Shown one piece after another: positions 9,499 through 17,902 of a stretch of DNA of 64,000 nucleotides (position 1 is the first letter of the stretch; each line of letters begins with the position of its first letter). The notes beneath the pieces are model-generated. The model ran no database searches. It saw only the letters and a program-made list of their open reading frames with translations, and was not told where the DNA came from. Both the position numbers and the translations under genes were made by a program. Source of the stretch: SKPH01 sp051748565 (GTDB lineage: Bacteria > Bacillota > Dethiobacteria > DTU022); the NCBI GenBank assembly GCA_051748565.1, contig JBNJHN010000002.1, positions 13,429 through 77,428 on the forward strand. Reading direction: 5' to 3'.

Positions 9499-10431
9499 GT
9501 GAATAAAAGGAAGGCAATAATAATTTCCCTGGTCGTGATTTCAGTACTTGCGGTTATCGCACTGCCTTTTCTGGGCGAAATATTTCCCGGACGGGGGCCT
9601 TCGCGATTTGGAGAAGATCGAATTGTGGTCATCAGGCTGAGTGGGACAATCCAGGAGGCTCAGGGCGGTTTCTTGTCCGGCGGAATCTCCCCCCGTCTTG
9701 TTCATAGTCAGCTTCAGCGTGCCGCGGTTGACAGCTCGATCGCAGGTGTTATTTTGAGGGTTGATAGCCCGGGAGGATCATTAGCTGCTTCACAGGAGAT
9801 TGCCGCCATGGTCAGGGATTTTAAAAAACCGATTGTTGTTTCCATGGCTGATATGGCGGCATCCGGGGGGTATTACATATCTGCACCTGCCCAGGGTATT
9901 GTAGCCCAGCCCGGAACAATGACCGGTTCCATTGGGGTGATCAGCACACTGATGAATTTGGATGGGCTTTATGAAAAACTTGGCATTGAAGTTGAAACAT
10001 TCAAGACAGGAGAGCATAAAGATATGTTCAGCCGCAACCTGACTGAAGCAGAGAGGCTGATCATACAGGAAATTTCGGACGAAGCCTACAATCAGTTTAT
10101 AGCAGATGTAGCCGAAGGCAGGGGAATGAGCATAGCAGAAGTGCGCAAGCTGGCTACAGGCCAGATCTATCTCGGCAGCCAGGCACTTGAACTGGGACTG
10201 GTGGATCGGCTCGGCGGAGTTGATGAGGCCATTGAATTCCTGGCGGAGCTCAATGACTTGAAAAACCCGGTTCGTTATGAATTTCCGCAGCCCTCTATGT
10301 TTACTCAGCTGTTCGACTATGGCTATCGGCTAATGTCGGTACTTGAGAAAGCTGTGCTCAAACCCGAATTGTTAATGTTCAACATGCTGCGGGAAGGTAT
10401 ACCGCCCGATATTCGTTACCAGGTGCGGTAA
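9499..10431 (+). CDS. sppA: Signal peptide peptidase SppA (short form)
   Basis: A 310-residue membrane-anchored serine protease that degrades cleaved signal peptides. One N-terminal membrane anchor (residues 7-25) precedes the ClpP-like fold. The nucleophile lies in MAASGGYYIS and the general-base lysine in FKTGEHKDMFSR, the Ser/Lys dyad of this family; GSIGVIS and DSPGGS motifs are also present. The length fits the short Gram-positive SppA rather than the 600-residue enterobacterial form. Start: GTG 9499 with GGGAG at 9485-9489. It is followed 48 bp later by a Yip1-domain membrane protein, probably cotranscribed. Confidence 0.9.
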   Translation: MNKRKAIIISLVVISVLAVIALPFLGEIFPGRGPSRFGEDRIVVIRLSGTIQEAQGGFLSGGISPRLVHSQLQRAAVDSSIAGVILRVDSPGGSLAASQEIAAMVRDFKKPIVVSMADMAASGGYYISAPAQGIVAQPGTMTGSIGVISTLMNLDGLYEKLGIEVETFKTGEHKDMFSRNLTEAERLIIQEISDEAYNQFIADVAEGRGMSIAEVRKLATGQIYLGSQALELGLVDRLGGVDEAIEFLAELNDLKNPVRYEFPQPSMFTQLFDYGYRLMSVLEKAVLKPELLMFNMLREGIPPDIRYQVR

Positions 10432-10479
10432 ACCCGTTAAGAGTATAATATTAACCGGAGAATTCAGGGAGGCTGCAAT

Positions 10480-11079
10480 ATGGGTGATAAAATATTTGAC
10501 TGGCTCTATGGTGTAATTACCAGACCGGTGCCGACTTTAAATGAAATAGCCCGGGAAAGGCCGGCTGGCTGGGCTTTCCTGGTTTATATTGGGGTTACCT
10601 TCCTTACTGCCGCCACTTCTTTTTACAGTCGACAGGCTTATGGTACCATTGATGAAGTAATGTTTGAATTTGGCATGGCTATCCCCATTCCATTAATTTT
10701 AGCTGCGGCAATATTGTTCAGTATAGCTTCGCTCTTTCTTTCAACGGCGCTGATCAATATTTTTGCCCGCCTGTTCGGCGGGCAGGGCGGTTACTGGAAC
10801 CTATTTTCCGCTTATGCTTTTGCCGGTTTCCCAATGATTATTGCCGTGCCGGTCACCTTTCTGGCCGGTTTTCTTGGCCTTTTCGGCATTATTATAAGTG
10901 GTCTGGTTAGCTTCGCTCTTTCAATATGGGTTCTTGTGCTCATGATCCTGGGAATCAGGGAGAGTCATGGCCTCTCTACAGGAATGAGCATCCTTGCTTA
11001 TATTCTTCAGTTCGTGATTCTGATTATTATTCCGGTTGTAGTAATCATAGCAATCGTGGTTGCAATTTTTGCTTTTTAG
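10480..11079 (+). CDS. Yip1-domain membrane protein
   Basis: A 199-residue integral membrane protein. An amphipathic start with the pattern PTLNEIARERPAGWAF is typical of bacterial Yip1-domain proteins; it is followed by five hydrophobic segments (about residues 28-48, 68-95, 105-130, 132-160, 168-198). The function of bacterial members is not established. The ribosome site is GGGAGG before ATG 10480. It follows sppA in the same direction and converges with the small gene at 11099. Confidence 0.75.
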   Translation: MGDKIFDWLYGVITRPVPTLNEIARERPAGWAFLVYIGVTFLTAATSFYSRQAYGTIDEVMFEFGMAIPIPLILAAAILFSIASLFLSTALINIFARLFGGQGGYWNLFSAYAFAGFPMIIAVPVTFLAGFLGLFGIIISGLVSFALSIWVLVLMILGIRESHGLSTGMSILAYILQFVILIIIPVVVIIAIVVAIFAF

Positions 11080-11098
11080 CCGGTTTATGATTGCCGGA

Positions 11099-11365
11099 TT
11101 AATCCTCCGGATCATCGGGCAGCAGCAATTCATCGAGCGGTTTTAGTTCTTCGACAACCCAATTAAAGGCGCCTTCCTTGCTGGCTTCAAAAGCAGCCGG
11201 GGCCGCCTCGGACATAATTTGACGCACTATGCCCCGGGCCGCCTCTTCATCGCCCCGGTGCAGGGCATTGCGGGCATCAACGAGGGCCCGGTGGATTTTA
11301 TTTTTCAATTTTTTTCGATCTCCCGATCTAAAAGGCTTTTTGTCTTTGTTATTTCTCATTATCAT
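11099..11365 (-). CDS. Small charged hypothetical protein
   Basis: An 88-residue protein with a very basic first third (RNNKDKKPFRSGDRKKLKNK) and an acidic C-terminus ending LLLPDDPED. The middle is predicted helical (ALVDARNALHRGDEEAARGIVR), looking like a tetratricopeptide-like helix pair. No family recognised. It converges on the Yip1 gene with 19 bp between stops. The codon pattern is sensible, but a ribosome site before the ATG is only moderate (GGAGCAG), so existence is likely rather than certain. Confidence 0.55.
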   Translation of the reverse strand: MIMRNNKDKKPFRSGDRKKLKNKIHRALVDARNALHRGDEEAARGIVRQIMSEAAPAAFEASKEGAFNWVVEELKPLDELLLPDDPED

Positions 11366-11463
11366 CTGCTCCGTTAACCGATATCAACATTATACCTTCA
11401 GCAACTGGCATTAACAATCAGAAGGTATGTTAAAATGTAATTGCTTAAATTTTGCCAGGCCAG

Positions 11464-11574
11464 ATGATCATAAATAATTATCCGGACCCATCCCTGGAAT
11501 TGTTAAACGAGGATGCATTGATCGTTCTGGGCCAGGAAGATCAGGTTGTTCGTCTGCGGGATTTGGCCCTGTAA
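11464..11574 (+). pseudogene. Remnant resembling a TrkA-C domain C-terminus
   Basis: A 36-codon frame whose translation (…DPSLELLNEDALIVLGQEDQVVRLRDLAL) resembles the last strand-helix of TrkA-C (RCK_C) domains, where L-x-x-G/E-D-x-L-x-V-x-G-x-x-x-x-V-x-x-L is the usual ending. No upstream channel or NAD-binding part is present and there is no convincing ribosome site. It is best read as the surviving tail of a deleted potassium-transport regulator gene. The assignment rests on a short pattern only. Confidence 0.35.
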
Positions 11575-11670
11575 ATTCTTAACAGCTTTTTGAAAAGCCT
11601 TACTCACCGAAGCGGTTCAAAGGAGTGAGCTTAAGTTAAACGCAAAAACCGTGAGGATCTCGATCGTGAT

Positions 11671-12456
11671 TTGATTGAAGAGATCAACCGTAAATATGAA
11701 GGATACGAAGGTCAGGGCCGTGTAAAAGATTACACCGGATGGTTCCGGGCCCGTCGTTTAATTCTGGGAGCGGTTGCCCTTTTTCTGGCCTTGATATTTC
11801 TTTTTTCCGTTACCGGACGCTGGTTGTCTGTTTTTGGGGATCCTGCATTTACTTTCCTGAGGGAATCATGGGCTCTTTCCGGAGATCCCCTGGTTGAAGA
11901 ATTAAGAGATTCTGTAGTCCAGGTATATGTGGAAAGCCGTTCAGAATCAGGGCAGCTGCGCGGCAGTGGATTTAATATTCAGCCGGATGGGCTGGTTGTT
12001 ACCAATCGACACATGGTCGAAAATGCAATTTCGGCAAGGGTTTCTTTTCCGGGATTGGGAACCTACAGGGTATACGAGTGGGTTGTTTCCCCGTATGTTG
12101 ATCTGGCCGTCCTTCGACTGCAGGCGGAAAATCTGCCTACTGTATCAATTTCCGATGTTCCTGTTTTGCCCGGCGAAGAAGTTCTCGTTATCGGTAATCC
12201 GCTGCAATTCTTTAGTATTGCCAATATGGGAACCCTGGCCGGATATCGGGAAGTCAGGGGTCGTGGGACTCCTTTGCTCGTTGTTGAAGCTTTAATATAC
12301 CCGGGAAGCAGTGGCAGCCCGGTATTCAATAATCGTGGCGAGGTAATCGGTGTCATATTTGCCACTTTGCGAAACAGCGACCCTGCAGAAGTCAGGGGGC
12401 TGGCTGTAGGGGCAGCTGAACTTAAACTTTTTTTGACTGAGCTAGATATATATTAA
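11671..12456 (+). CDS. Membrane-anchored trypsin-like serine protease (HtrA-like, no PDZ)
   Basis: A protease of the S1C/HtrA type. After about 25 polar residues comes one membrane anchor (about residues 28-50), then the protease fold with the full triad: His in TNRHMVEN, Asp in VDLAVLRL and Ser in PGSSGSPVFN. No PDZ domain follows, so it is shorter (261 residues from this start) than DegP/HtrA. The protease would face outside the cell. The start is uncertain: TTG 11671 is the first standard start codon in frame but lacks a well-spaced ribosome site, whereas a strong AAGGAG at 11620-11625 points to codon GTT at 11635, which would add 12 residues (KRKNREDLDRD…). Either a non-standard start or a mutated GTG is possible. 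Confidence 0.8.
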   Translation: MIEEINRKYEGYEGQGRVKDYTGWFRARRLILGAVALFLALIFLFSVTGRWLSVFGDPAFTFLRESWALSGDPLVEELRDSVVQVYVESRSESGQLRGSGFNIQPDGLVVTNRHMVENAISARVSFPGLGTYRVYEWVVSPYVDLAVLRLQAENLPTVSISDVPVLPGEEVLVIGNPLQFFSIANMGTLAGYREVRGRGTPLLVVEALIYPGSSGSPVFNNRGEVIGVIFATLRNSDPAEVRGLAVGAAELKLFLTELDIY

Positions 12457-12555
12457 CCAGGCCCACAATTATCCGGCCGGGAAGGGATCTCAGCCGGTTT
12501 GCCGGTTGCTCCGGACAAATATTCCGCATTAGCCCTGATTTGTTTTAGGTACTGC

Positions 12556-13413
12556 TCAAGTTGTTTTAGTTTTCTGCTGCGGCCTGGTGAAGCGATTAAT
12601 CAGCGGTACCAGCAGATTCATGCCGATAATAGCAAAGGTGGTTCCTTCGGGAAGCCAACCCCACAGGCGCATCGTCATGATGATTAATCCAACCCCGAAT
12701 CCGAAAATATAACGGCCTGGTTGTGTTTTGGGTGAAGAAACCGGATCGGTGGCCATAAAGAAAGCTCCCAGGATCAGGCTGCCTGAGAAAAAGTGAAAGA
12801 GTATATTCTGACCTGTCAGCAAACAGACGATAACCACAGCTGCCAGGACGCTGACGGGAATACGCCAGTTGGCGTAACGCTTATATATAAGCCAGGCACC
12901 ACCGATTAGCAGCAGGAGAGCCGAACTTTCACCCAGGCTGCCCGGAATTACCCCGATGAAAAGTTCATATATTGGTGTTAGAGTCCCCTCACTGCGAAAT
13001 ATTTGCAGAGGAGTAGCTGTGCTTAAACCGTCAATCGGTGTCAGCCATGGGGACATTGTTCCCGGGAAAGCATATATGATAAACAACCTGCCGAAAAGTG
13101 CAGGATTGAAAATATTCTTACCGTAACCGCCGAAGGCCTGTTTACCTATTACAATACCGACTACAGAACCTACCGCTACAACATAAAGCGGCAGGGATGG
13201 TGAAACAGTAAGAGCCAGCAGCAGGCCGGTAACTACGGCGCTGAGGTCTTTTATCTTAAGCGGTTTTTTCGTAATATATTGATAAAGTGCTTCCGAGGCT
13301 ACAGCCGCAGCTACGCCAACAATGATTAAAAGTACAGCATCAAGGCGATATAAATAGATGGCAAAAAGCGCTGCGGGTGCCAGTGCAATTAGCATCCCTT
13401 TCATCATTTTCAT
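12556..13413 (-). CDS. Orphan RnfD/NqrB-family membrane protein
   Basis: A 285-residue integral membrane protein of the RnfD/NqrB family, which carries covalently bound FMN in the Rnf and Nqr ion-pumping complexes. About nine hydrophobic segments are visible, with the family motifs GGYGKNIFNPAL and, at about residues 127-136, DGLSTATPLQ; the Thr of STATP matches the flavinylated threonine of RnfD. No other rnf or nqr genes are adjacent, so it stands alone between the protease and the molybdoenzyme operon. Either the remaining complex is encoded elsewhere or this is a free-standing relative with its own role. The start ATG follows GAGGAGG. Confidence 0.85.
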   Translation of the reverse strand: MKMMKGMLIALAPAALFAIYLYRLDAVLLIIVGVAAAVASEALYQYITKKPLKIKDLSAVVTGLLLALTVSPSLPLYVVAVGSVVGIVIGKQAFGGYGKNIFNPALFGRLFIIYAFPGTMSPWLTPIDGLSTATPLQIFRSEGTLTPIYELFIGVIPGSLGESSALLLLIGGAWLIYKRYANWRIPVSVLAAVVIVCLLTGQNILFHFFSGSLILGAFFMATDPVSSPKTQPGRYIFGFGVGLIIMTMRLWGWLPEGTTFAIIGMNLLVPLINRFTRPQQKTKTT

Positions 13414-13567
13414 AAAGATTCCTCCTCTTGTGTATATCCTGATTATAGAATAGAAAAGCCGAATCGATCAACAACCGGATCTTTTTTCCGGCAGGACCGC
13501 TAACCTTTTTGTAGAATTATTAAGATAAGTAGACATGACTTTCTAATGGGGAAGGAGAATGGGGAAT

Positions 13568-15898
13568 ATGGAGGTGTATAAACATATCGGGAATTCTTTG
13601 CCCCGAAAAGATGGTGAAGATAAAGTCAGGGGTAAACTCCGATATCTTGGAGACAGGCAGTCGCCACAGATGCTGCATGCGGCAATTAAAACCAGTCCGC
13701 ATGCCCATGCCCAGATCATTAAGGTCGATACCAGTGCCGCTTTAGAAACTCCGGGAGTCAGGACTGTACTTACCGGCGAGGATATTCCCGGAAATATCGG
13801 GATCTATCTTGGAGATAAACCGCCCTTAGCCCGCCAAAAAGTTCGCCATTATGGTGAACCGGTAGCAGCTGTCGTTGCCGACAGCGAAGCGGAAGCAAAA
13901 GCAGCCCTCCCGTTAATAAATGTTGAATATAAAACCTTACCGGTGGTTCGCTCCCCCTCCGAGTCCCTGGCCGAAGATGCTCCCCTGCTTCACGAGGATA
14001 TGGATAGCTACTCTCATATCCCGGCCATATTCCCTGAACCGGGCAGTAATGTATCTAACAGGACCAAAATTCGCAAGGGTGATATCGATTCCGGTTTTAA
14101 TGCAAGCGAAACCGTTATTGAAGAATCATTCAGTTTTCCGCCGGGTGATCACGTGGCCATGGAAACACGGGCTTCCACAGCTGAAATTTTAGATGATGGC
14201 CAGGTGATTATCCACTCTACCACCCAGGCGCCTTTTGTTGTCCGCAGCCTTTTAGGAGCTTCTTTTAATCTTCCGACGGGTAAAATAACTGTTATTACAG
14301 CTCCACTCGGCGGGGGCTTCGGAGGCAAAGCCGGCATTCAGCTGGAAGGATTGGCCTATCTGCTTTCCAAGGCGGTCGGTGGCCGGCTGGTCCGGCTGGT
14401 TAACAGCAGGGAAAATGATTTGATTTCTTCTCCGGGGCGGACCGGGTTGGAGGCAAAAATCAGGCTGGGCTGCTCAAAGGATGGTAAACTGCAGGCTGCT
14501 GAAATTAATTACTGTTTTGACAGCGGTGCCTATGCTGACTATGCCGTTAATATCAGCCGGGCCGCAGCGATTGCCTGTACCGGCCCTTACGCATTACCCA
14601 ATGTCTGGTGCGATTCCACCTGTGTATACACAAACCATCCTTTTGCCACTGCATATCGCGGATTTGGCCATATCGAACTCGCTTTTGCCATGGAACGGGC
14701 CATAGATTTACTGGCTGAAAAAGCGGGAATTGATCCCCTCGAATTCCGGATGATTAATGCGATCCGGAAAGGCGATACAACACCTACCCAGAGCGTAATG
14801 GATGATAATACCGGAGATTTGAGAAAGTGTCTGAAAAAGGTTTCGGGTATGCTTGAATGGGAGGAGGGTGCTCGGCAAAAGACGACCAATGGAAAAGTTC
14901 GGGCTAAAGGTGTAAGCTGCTTCTGGAAAGCACCTGCTATGCCGACCAACGCCGACGGTGGGGCTATTCTCACATTTAACGAGGATGGCACAGTTAACCT
15001 GCACTGCGGTGCAATAGAAATCGGGCAGGGATTAAAGACTGCCCTCGCCCAGATCCTGGCAGAAAAGCTTGGCATGCATCCTGACCAGGTTCATGTTACA
15101 GATGAAGTCAGTACCCGTTCTGCTCCTCATGACTGGGCTACAGCTGCCAGCCGCAGTCTTTTTATGATCGGCAGGGCTTTGATTGAGGCTGCCGACGATG
15201 CCATCAGTCAGATTAAACAAACGGCATCAATAGTCCTGCGCTGTCCGCCGGAAGATCTGCAGGTATCCGGAGGTCGGGTTTTTTTGGCAGATGAACCGGA
15301 TACAGGCTTACCTGTTGCTGATGTTGCCCTGGGTTATATGTTTCCTAATGGAAATGCCGTACAGGGGCAGGTTATTGGTGTTGGGCGATATATCTCACGC
15401 TTACTGACTGCGATAGATCCGGAAAGTGGTGCAGGCCGCCCGGCTCTTGAATGGACCATGGGAGCCCAGGGTGTAGAGGTTGAGCTCGATCCTTCTGACG
15501 GCACCTACCGGGTCTTAAAAGCCGTATGTTCCATGGATGTTGGTAAGGTAATCAACCCTTTCCTGGCCCGCGGACAGGTGGTTGGCGGTATGTCTATGGG
15601 ACTCGGTTTTGCCGGTTGGGAAAGTTTTACACTTAACAGCCAGGGTCGGGTTATAAATGATAGCCTGAGGAACTATAAAATATTGCGCTACGGCGAAGAA
15701 CCTGCTTACCAGGTTGAATTTGTAGAAACCCTTCAGCGCGACGGTCCTTACGGTGCCCGCGGTTTAGGGGAGCAGGGTGTTCTCGGTATGCCCGGCGCCC
15801 TGGCCGGAGCTTTGTCACGCGCCATAGGGCAGCCGCTTAAACAACTGCCGCTAACGCCACAGAAAATCTGGGAAGCAGGAAAGGAGGCAGACAAATGA
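13568..15898 (+). CDS. Xanthine dehydrogenase family molybdenum-binding subunit
   Basis: The large (776-residue) molybdopterin subunit of a xanthine oxidase family hydroxylase. Seen: the N-terminal a/b-hammerhead domain (about 10-125) and the cofactor-binding domains with GGGFGGKAG, AYRGFG and, near the C-terminus, ARGLGEQGVLG containing the catalytic Glu that activates the Mo-bound water. It forms a three-subunit enzyme with the FAD subunit (15895) and the [2Fe-2S] subunit (16731), in the order Mo-FAD-FeS. The substrate (purine, aldehyde, nicotinate or other N-heterocycle) is not certain. Start ATG 13568 is chosen over in-frame ATG 13559 because AAGGAG (13552-13557) is one base from the latter and ten from the former. 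Confidence 0.9.
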   Translation: MEVYKHIGNSLPRKDGEDKVRGKLRYLGDRQSPQMLHAAIKTSPHAHAQIIKVDTSAALETPGVRTVLTGEDIPGNIGIYLGDKPPLARQKVRHYGEPVAAVVADSEAEAKAALPLINVEYKTLPVVRSPSESLAEDAPLLHEDMDSYSHIPAIFPEPGSNVSNRTKIRKGDIDSGFNASETVIEESFSFPPGDHVAMETRASTAEILDDGQVIIHSTTQAPFVVRSLLGASFNLPTGKITVITAPLGGGFGGKAGIQLEGLAYLLSKAVGGRLVRLVNSRENDLISSPGRTGLEAKIRLGCSKDGKLQAAEINYCFDSGAYADYAVNISRAAAIACTGPYALPNVWCDSTCVYTNHPFATAYRGFGHIELAFAMERAIDLLAEKAGIDPLEFRMINAIRKGDTTPTQSVMDDNTGDLRKCLKKVSGMLEWEEGARQKTTNGKVRAKGVSCFWKAPAMPTNADGGAILTFNEDGTVNLHCGAIEIGQGLKTALAQILAEKLGMHPDQVHVTDEVSTRSAPHDWATAASRSLFMIGRALIEAADDAISQIKQTASIVLRCPPEDLQVSGGRVFLADEPDTGLPVADVALGYMFPNGNAVQGQVIGVGRYISRLLTAIDPESGAGRPALEWTMGAQGVEVELDPSDGTYRVLKAVCSMDVGKVINPFLARGQVVGGMSMGLGFAGWESFTLNSQGRVINDSLRNYKILRYGEEPAYQVEFVETLQRDGPYGARGLGEQGVLGMPGALAGALSRAIGQPLKQLPLTPQKIWEAGKEADK

Positions 15899-16728
15899 TT
15901 CCTTTTGACCTGGAATATTATGCCCCTGAAAGCACGAAAGAAGCTGTTTTAATTTACGCCGAGCTGGCCGATTCCGGTAAAGAGCCTGTTTACTATGCTG
16001 GAGGCACTGAAATTGTTACTTTCTGCCGCCAGCAAAAAATTAAACCTGGTGCCCTGATCGATCTGAAAGAAATTGAGGAAACCGTTACGCTTGGGTTCGA
16101 TGGTGAAAAATTAATCCTGGGAGCTAATACTACTCTCACATCTCTTTCTGAACAGGATTATTTCCCGCTTCTTGCCAATGTGGCCAGGGGAGTTGCCGAC
16201 CGAACCACGCGCAATCGTTTGACCCTGGGCGGGAATATCTGCGGGCGGCTGCCCTATCGGGAAGCAATCCTGCCCCTGCTAACTGCCGGCGCCGAGGTTG
16301 TCCTGGCAGACGGAGAAGGTCATCGCACCGAACCTCTTAGTGAGCTCTTTGATAAAAGACTCAGGTTGGAAAAAGGAGAAATTTTAGTTCAACTGGTTGT
16401 TGCCATGCAAGAATTGGGGAATAATAGTTGGGTCAGGCGCCGTGTCAGACATGGTCCGGTTGACTATCCTCTCTGCCACATGGTTGGTGTTGAAAAGGAA
16501 AATTATATTGCTGTCGCAGTAAGCGGCCTATGTGCTTTTCCATTCCGAAGTGAGGAAATTGAAAAAGTGATTAATGATACTGACCTCTCAGCACAGGAAA
16601 AGGTTGAGAAATCCACTGCCCTGCTGCCGGGGGCCGTCCGCAGCGATGAGCTCGGCTCAGATGATTACCGCCTGGCGCTCTGGCAGAAAGACCTGGCAGA
16701 AATGCTGGATTATGTGGAGGGAATATAG
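15895..16728 (+). CDS. Xanthine dehydrogenase family FAD-binding subunit
   Basis: A 277-residue FAD subunit of the CoxM/XdhB type. The FAD-binding domain shows YYAGGTEIV (pyrophosphate loop) and TLGGNICGRLPYRE, the motif that contacts the isoalloxazine; a C-terminal CO-dehydrogenase flavoprotein domain follows (about 175-270), slightly degenerate. It overlaps the stop of the large subunit by four bases (ATGA), indicating translational coupling, and is followed two bases later by the [2Fe-2S] subunit. It passes electrons from the iron-sulfur centres to NAD or another carrier. Confidence 0.9.
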   Translation: MIPFDLEYYAPESTKEAVLIYAELADSGKEPVYYAGGTEIVTFCRQQKIKPGALIDLKEIEETVTLGFDGEKLILGANTTLTSLSEQDYFPLLANVARGVADRTTRNRLTLGGNICGRLPYREAILPLLTAGAEVVLADGEGHRTEPLSELFDKRLRLEKGEILVQLVVAMQELGNNSWVRRRVRHGPVDYPLCHMVGVEKENYIAVAVSGLCAFPFRSEEIEKVINDTDLSAQEKVEKSTALLPGAVRSDELGSDDYRLALWQKDLAEMLDYVEGI

Positions 16729-16730
16729 CG

Positions 16731-17210
16731 ATGAAATCATACCGGGTAATCACAAATATCACCTTGAATATCAATGGCGAAGTTAGACGGGCTGCGGTTC
16801 GTCCTGCCGATACACTCCTGCGGGTGCTGCGTGAAAAACTCGGCCTGACAGGGGCTAAACCGGGTTGTGAAAACGGCGACTGTGGAGCCTGCACAGTCCT
16901 GCTCGACGGTATGCCTGTAAAATCATGCCTGTTACTTGCAGTCGAAGCCGTGGGCAAAAAAGTTACCACAGTGGAAGGTCTAAAAAACACCGCAATCCAG
17001 CAGGCTTTTATCCAGGAAGGGGGCTTCCAGTGTGGTTATTGCACTTCAGGGTTTTTGGTTAACGCCTACGCCCTATTAGAAAAGCATCCTGCTTCCCCTG
17101 GCGAAGCAGATAGGGAGTGGCTTGAAAGCAACCTCTGCCGTTGTACAGGTTACGAAGGTATCAGCAGGGCTATTGAGAAAGCACGGGAAATAATAAAACA
17201 ACAAATCTAG
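16731..17210 (+). CDS. Xanthine dehydrogenase family [2Fe-2S] subunit
   Basis: A 159-residue electron-transfer subunit with two [2Fe-2S] clusters. The N-terminal ferredoxin-like domain has CENGDCGACTVLLDG with a later Cys in SCLL; the C-terminal helical domain has CGYCTSGF and CRCTGYEGI. The length is typical of CoxS/XdhC-type small subunits. It is the last gene of the three-gene operon. Its TAG stop codon is the first three bases of a REP-like palindrome (17208), so the mobile repeat abuts the gene exactly. Confidence 0.93.
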   Translation: MKSYRVITNITLNINGEVRRAAVRPADTLLRVLREKLGLTGAKPGCENGDCGACTVLLDGMPVKSCLLLAVEAVGKKVTTVEGLKNTAIQQAFIQEGGFQCGYCTSGFLVNAYALLEKHPASPGEADREWLESNLCRCTGYEGISRAIEKAREIIKQQI

Positions 17211-17285
17211 TACAGAGGGACGGGGGTAGTGTACTAAAATATCAATATTTAGTACAGAGGGACGGAGGTAGTGTACTAAAAATAT
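17208..17285. repeat. Two REP-like palindromic repeats in tandem
   Basis: Two near-identical units start at 17208 and 17250 (42 bp period): TAGTACAGAGGGACGG then G or A, GGTAGTGTACTAAAA and an AT-rich tail. Each has terminal arms TAGTACA and TGTACTA that pair perfectly, enclosing a GGGACGG-containing head. A third copy in inverted orientation lies at 37965-37995, directly upstream of a REP-associated tyrosine transposase gene (37145-37921), differing at only a few positions. This is the expected arrangement of REP/RAYT systems. As paired inverted units they could also act as a transcription stop or mRNA-stabilising element after the molybdoenzyme operon. Confidence 0.8.
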
Positions 17286-17299
17286 AGGGGAGGCGGTCA

Positions 17300-17842
17300 A
17301 TTATTCCCGATCACAGTAAGCTGGAAGCAATATTTACCCGCTTTAATTTTAATGATTACCGTTGGATTGAAGCATCACAAATTGAAGTTGCTCACTGGGT
17401 GCGCTTTAAGTGTATCTTTGGCTGCACCAGCTATGGCAAGAAAGGATCCTGTCCACCGCAGGTGCCTTCGGTTGAAGAATGCCGTGCCTTTTTTTCCGAA
17501 TATAGTGAAGCGGTTATCTTTCACTTTGCAAAAAAAGTTGATCGCCCGGAAGACCGTGTTCCCTGGAGCAGAGAGCTCAGCAAAAAACTGGTTAGACTTG
17601 AAAGAGAGGCTTTTTGGGCAGGTTATTACAAGGCCTTTATGCTCTTCATGGATGAATGTCGTTTCTGCATAAAATGTACCGGATCCCGGGAGGCCTGCGT
17701 TAATAAAGATGATGCCCGCCCCGGTCCGGAATCTTTAGCAGTCGATGTTTTCTCTACTGTCAGGAGTGCCGGATACCCTATAGAAGTACTAAGTGACTTT
17801 GACCAGGAAATGAACCGTTATGCTTTCCTGATGGTTGAATAA
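17300..17842 (+). CDS. DUF2284 metal-binding protein
   Basis: A roughly 180-residue protein of the DUF2284 family, putative metal-binding proteins rich in Cys. Visible: FKCIFGCTSYGKKGSCPPQ, DECRFCIKCTGSREACVNK and PGPESLAVDVFSTV, all characteristic of the family. The start is unusual. The first standard codon in frame is GTG 17399, but that would cut off the first strand of the domain; the frame is open and protein-like back to 17300, where codon ATT (or ATT 17303) lies six bases after a strong GGGGAGG (17287-17293). I therefore place the start at ATT 17300. Function unknown in the family; neighbours (molybdoenzyme, formate dehydrogenase) suggest a redox or metal role only by association. Confidence 0.75.
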   Translation: MIPDHSKLEAIFTRFNFNDYRWIEASQIEVAHWVRFKCIFGCTSYGKKGSCPPQVPSVEECRAFFSEYSEAVIFHFAKKVDRPEDRVPWSRELSKKLVRLEREAFWAGYYKAFMLFMDECRFCIKCTGSREACVNKDDARPGPESLAVDVFSTVRSAGYPIEVLSDFDQEMNRYAFLMVE

Positions 17843-17874
17843 AAAAACCCGCCACTTATAAACATTGACGGGTT
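17841..17874 (-). terminator. Terminator of the ferritin gene
   Basis: Read on the minus strand, AACCCG (complement of 17869-17874) pairs with CGGGTT (17846-17851) around a 17-base loop and is followed by a run of T (17841-17847). It lies between the convergent DUF2284 and ferritin genes and stops transcription from the ferritin side. Confidence 0.65.
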
Positions 17875-17902
17875 ATAAACCGTAATCTATAAATTGTGAT
17901 TG

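Noticed and set aside
14587..15075. Long antisense frame inside the molybdoenzyme gene
   Set aside because: It lies opposite a strongly conserved coding gene, has no ribosome site and no recognisable domains.
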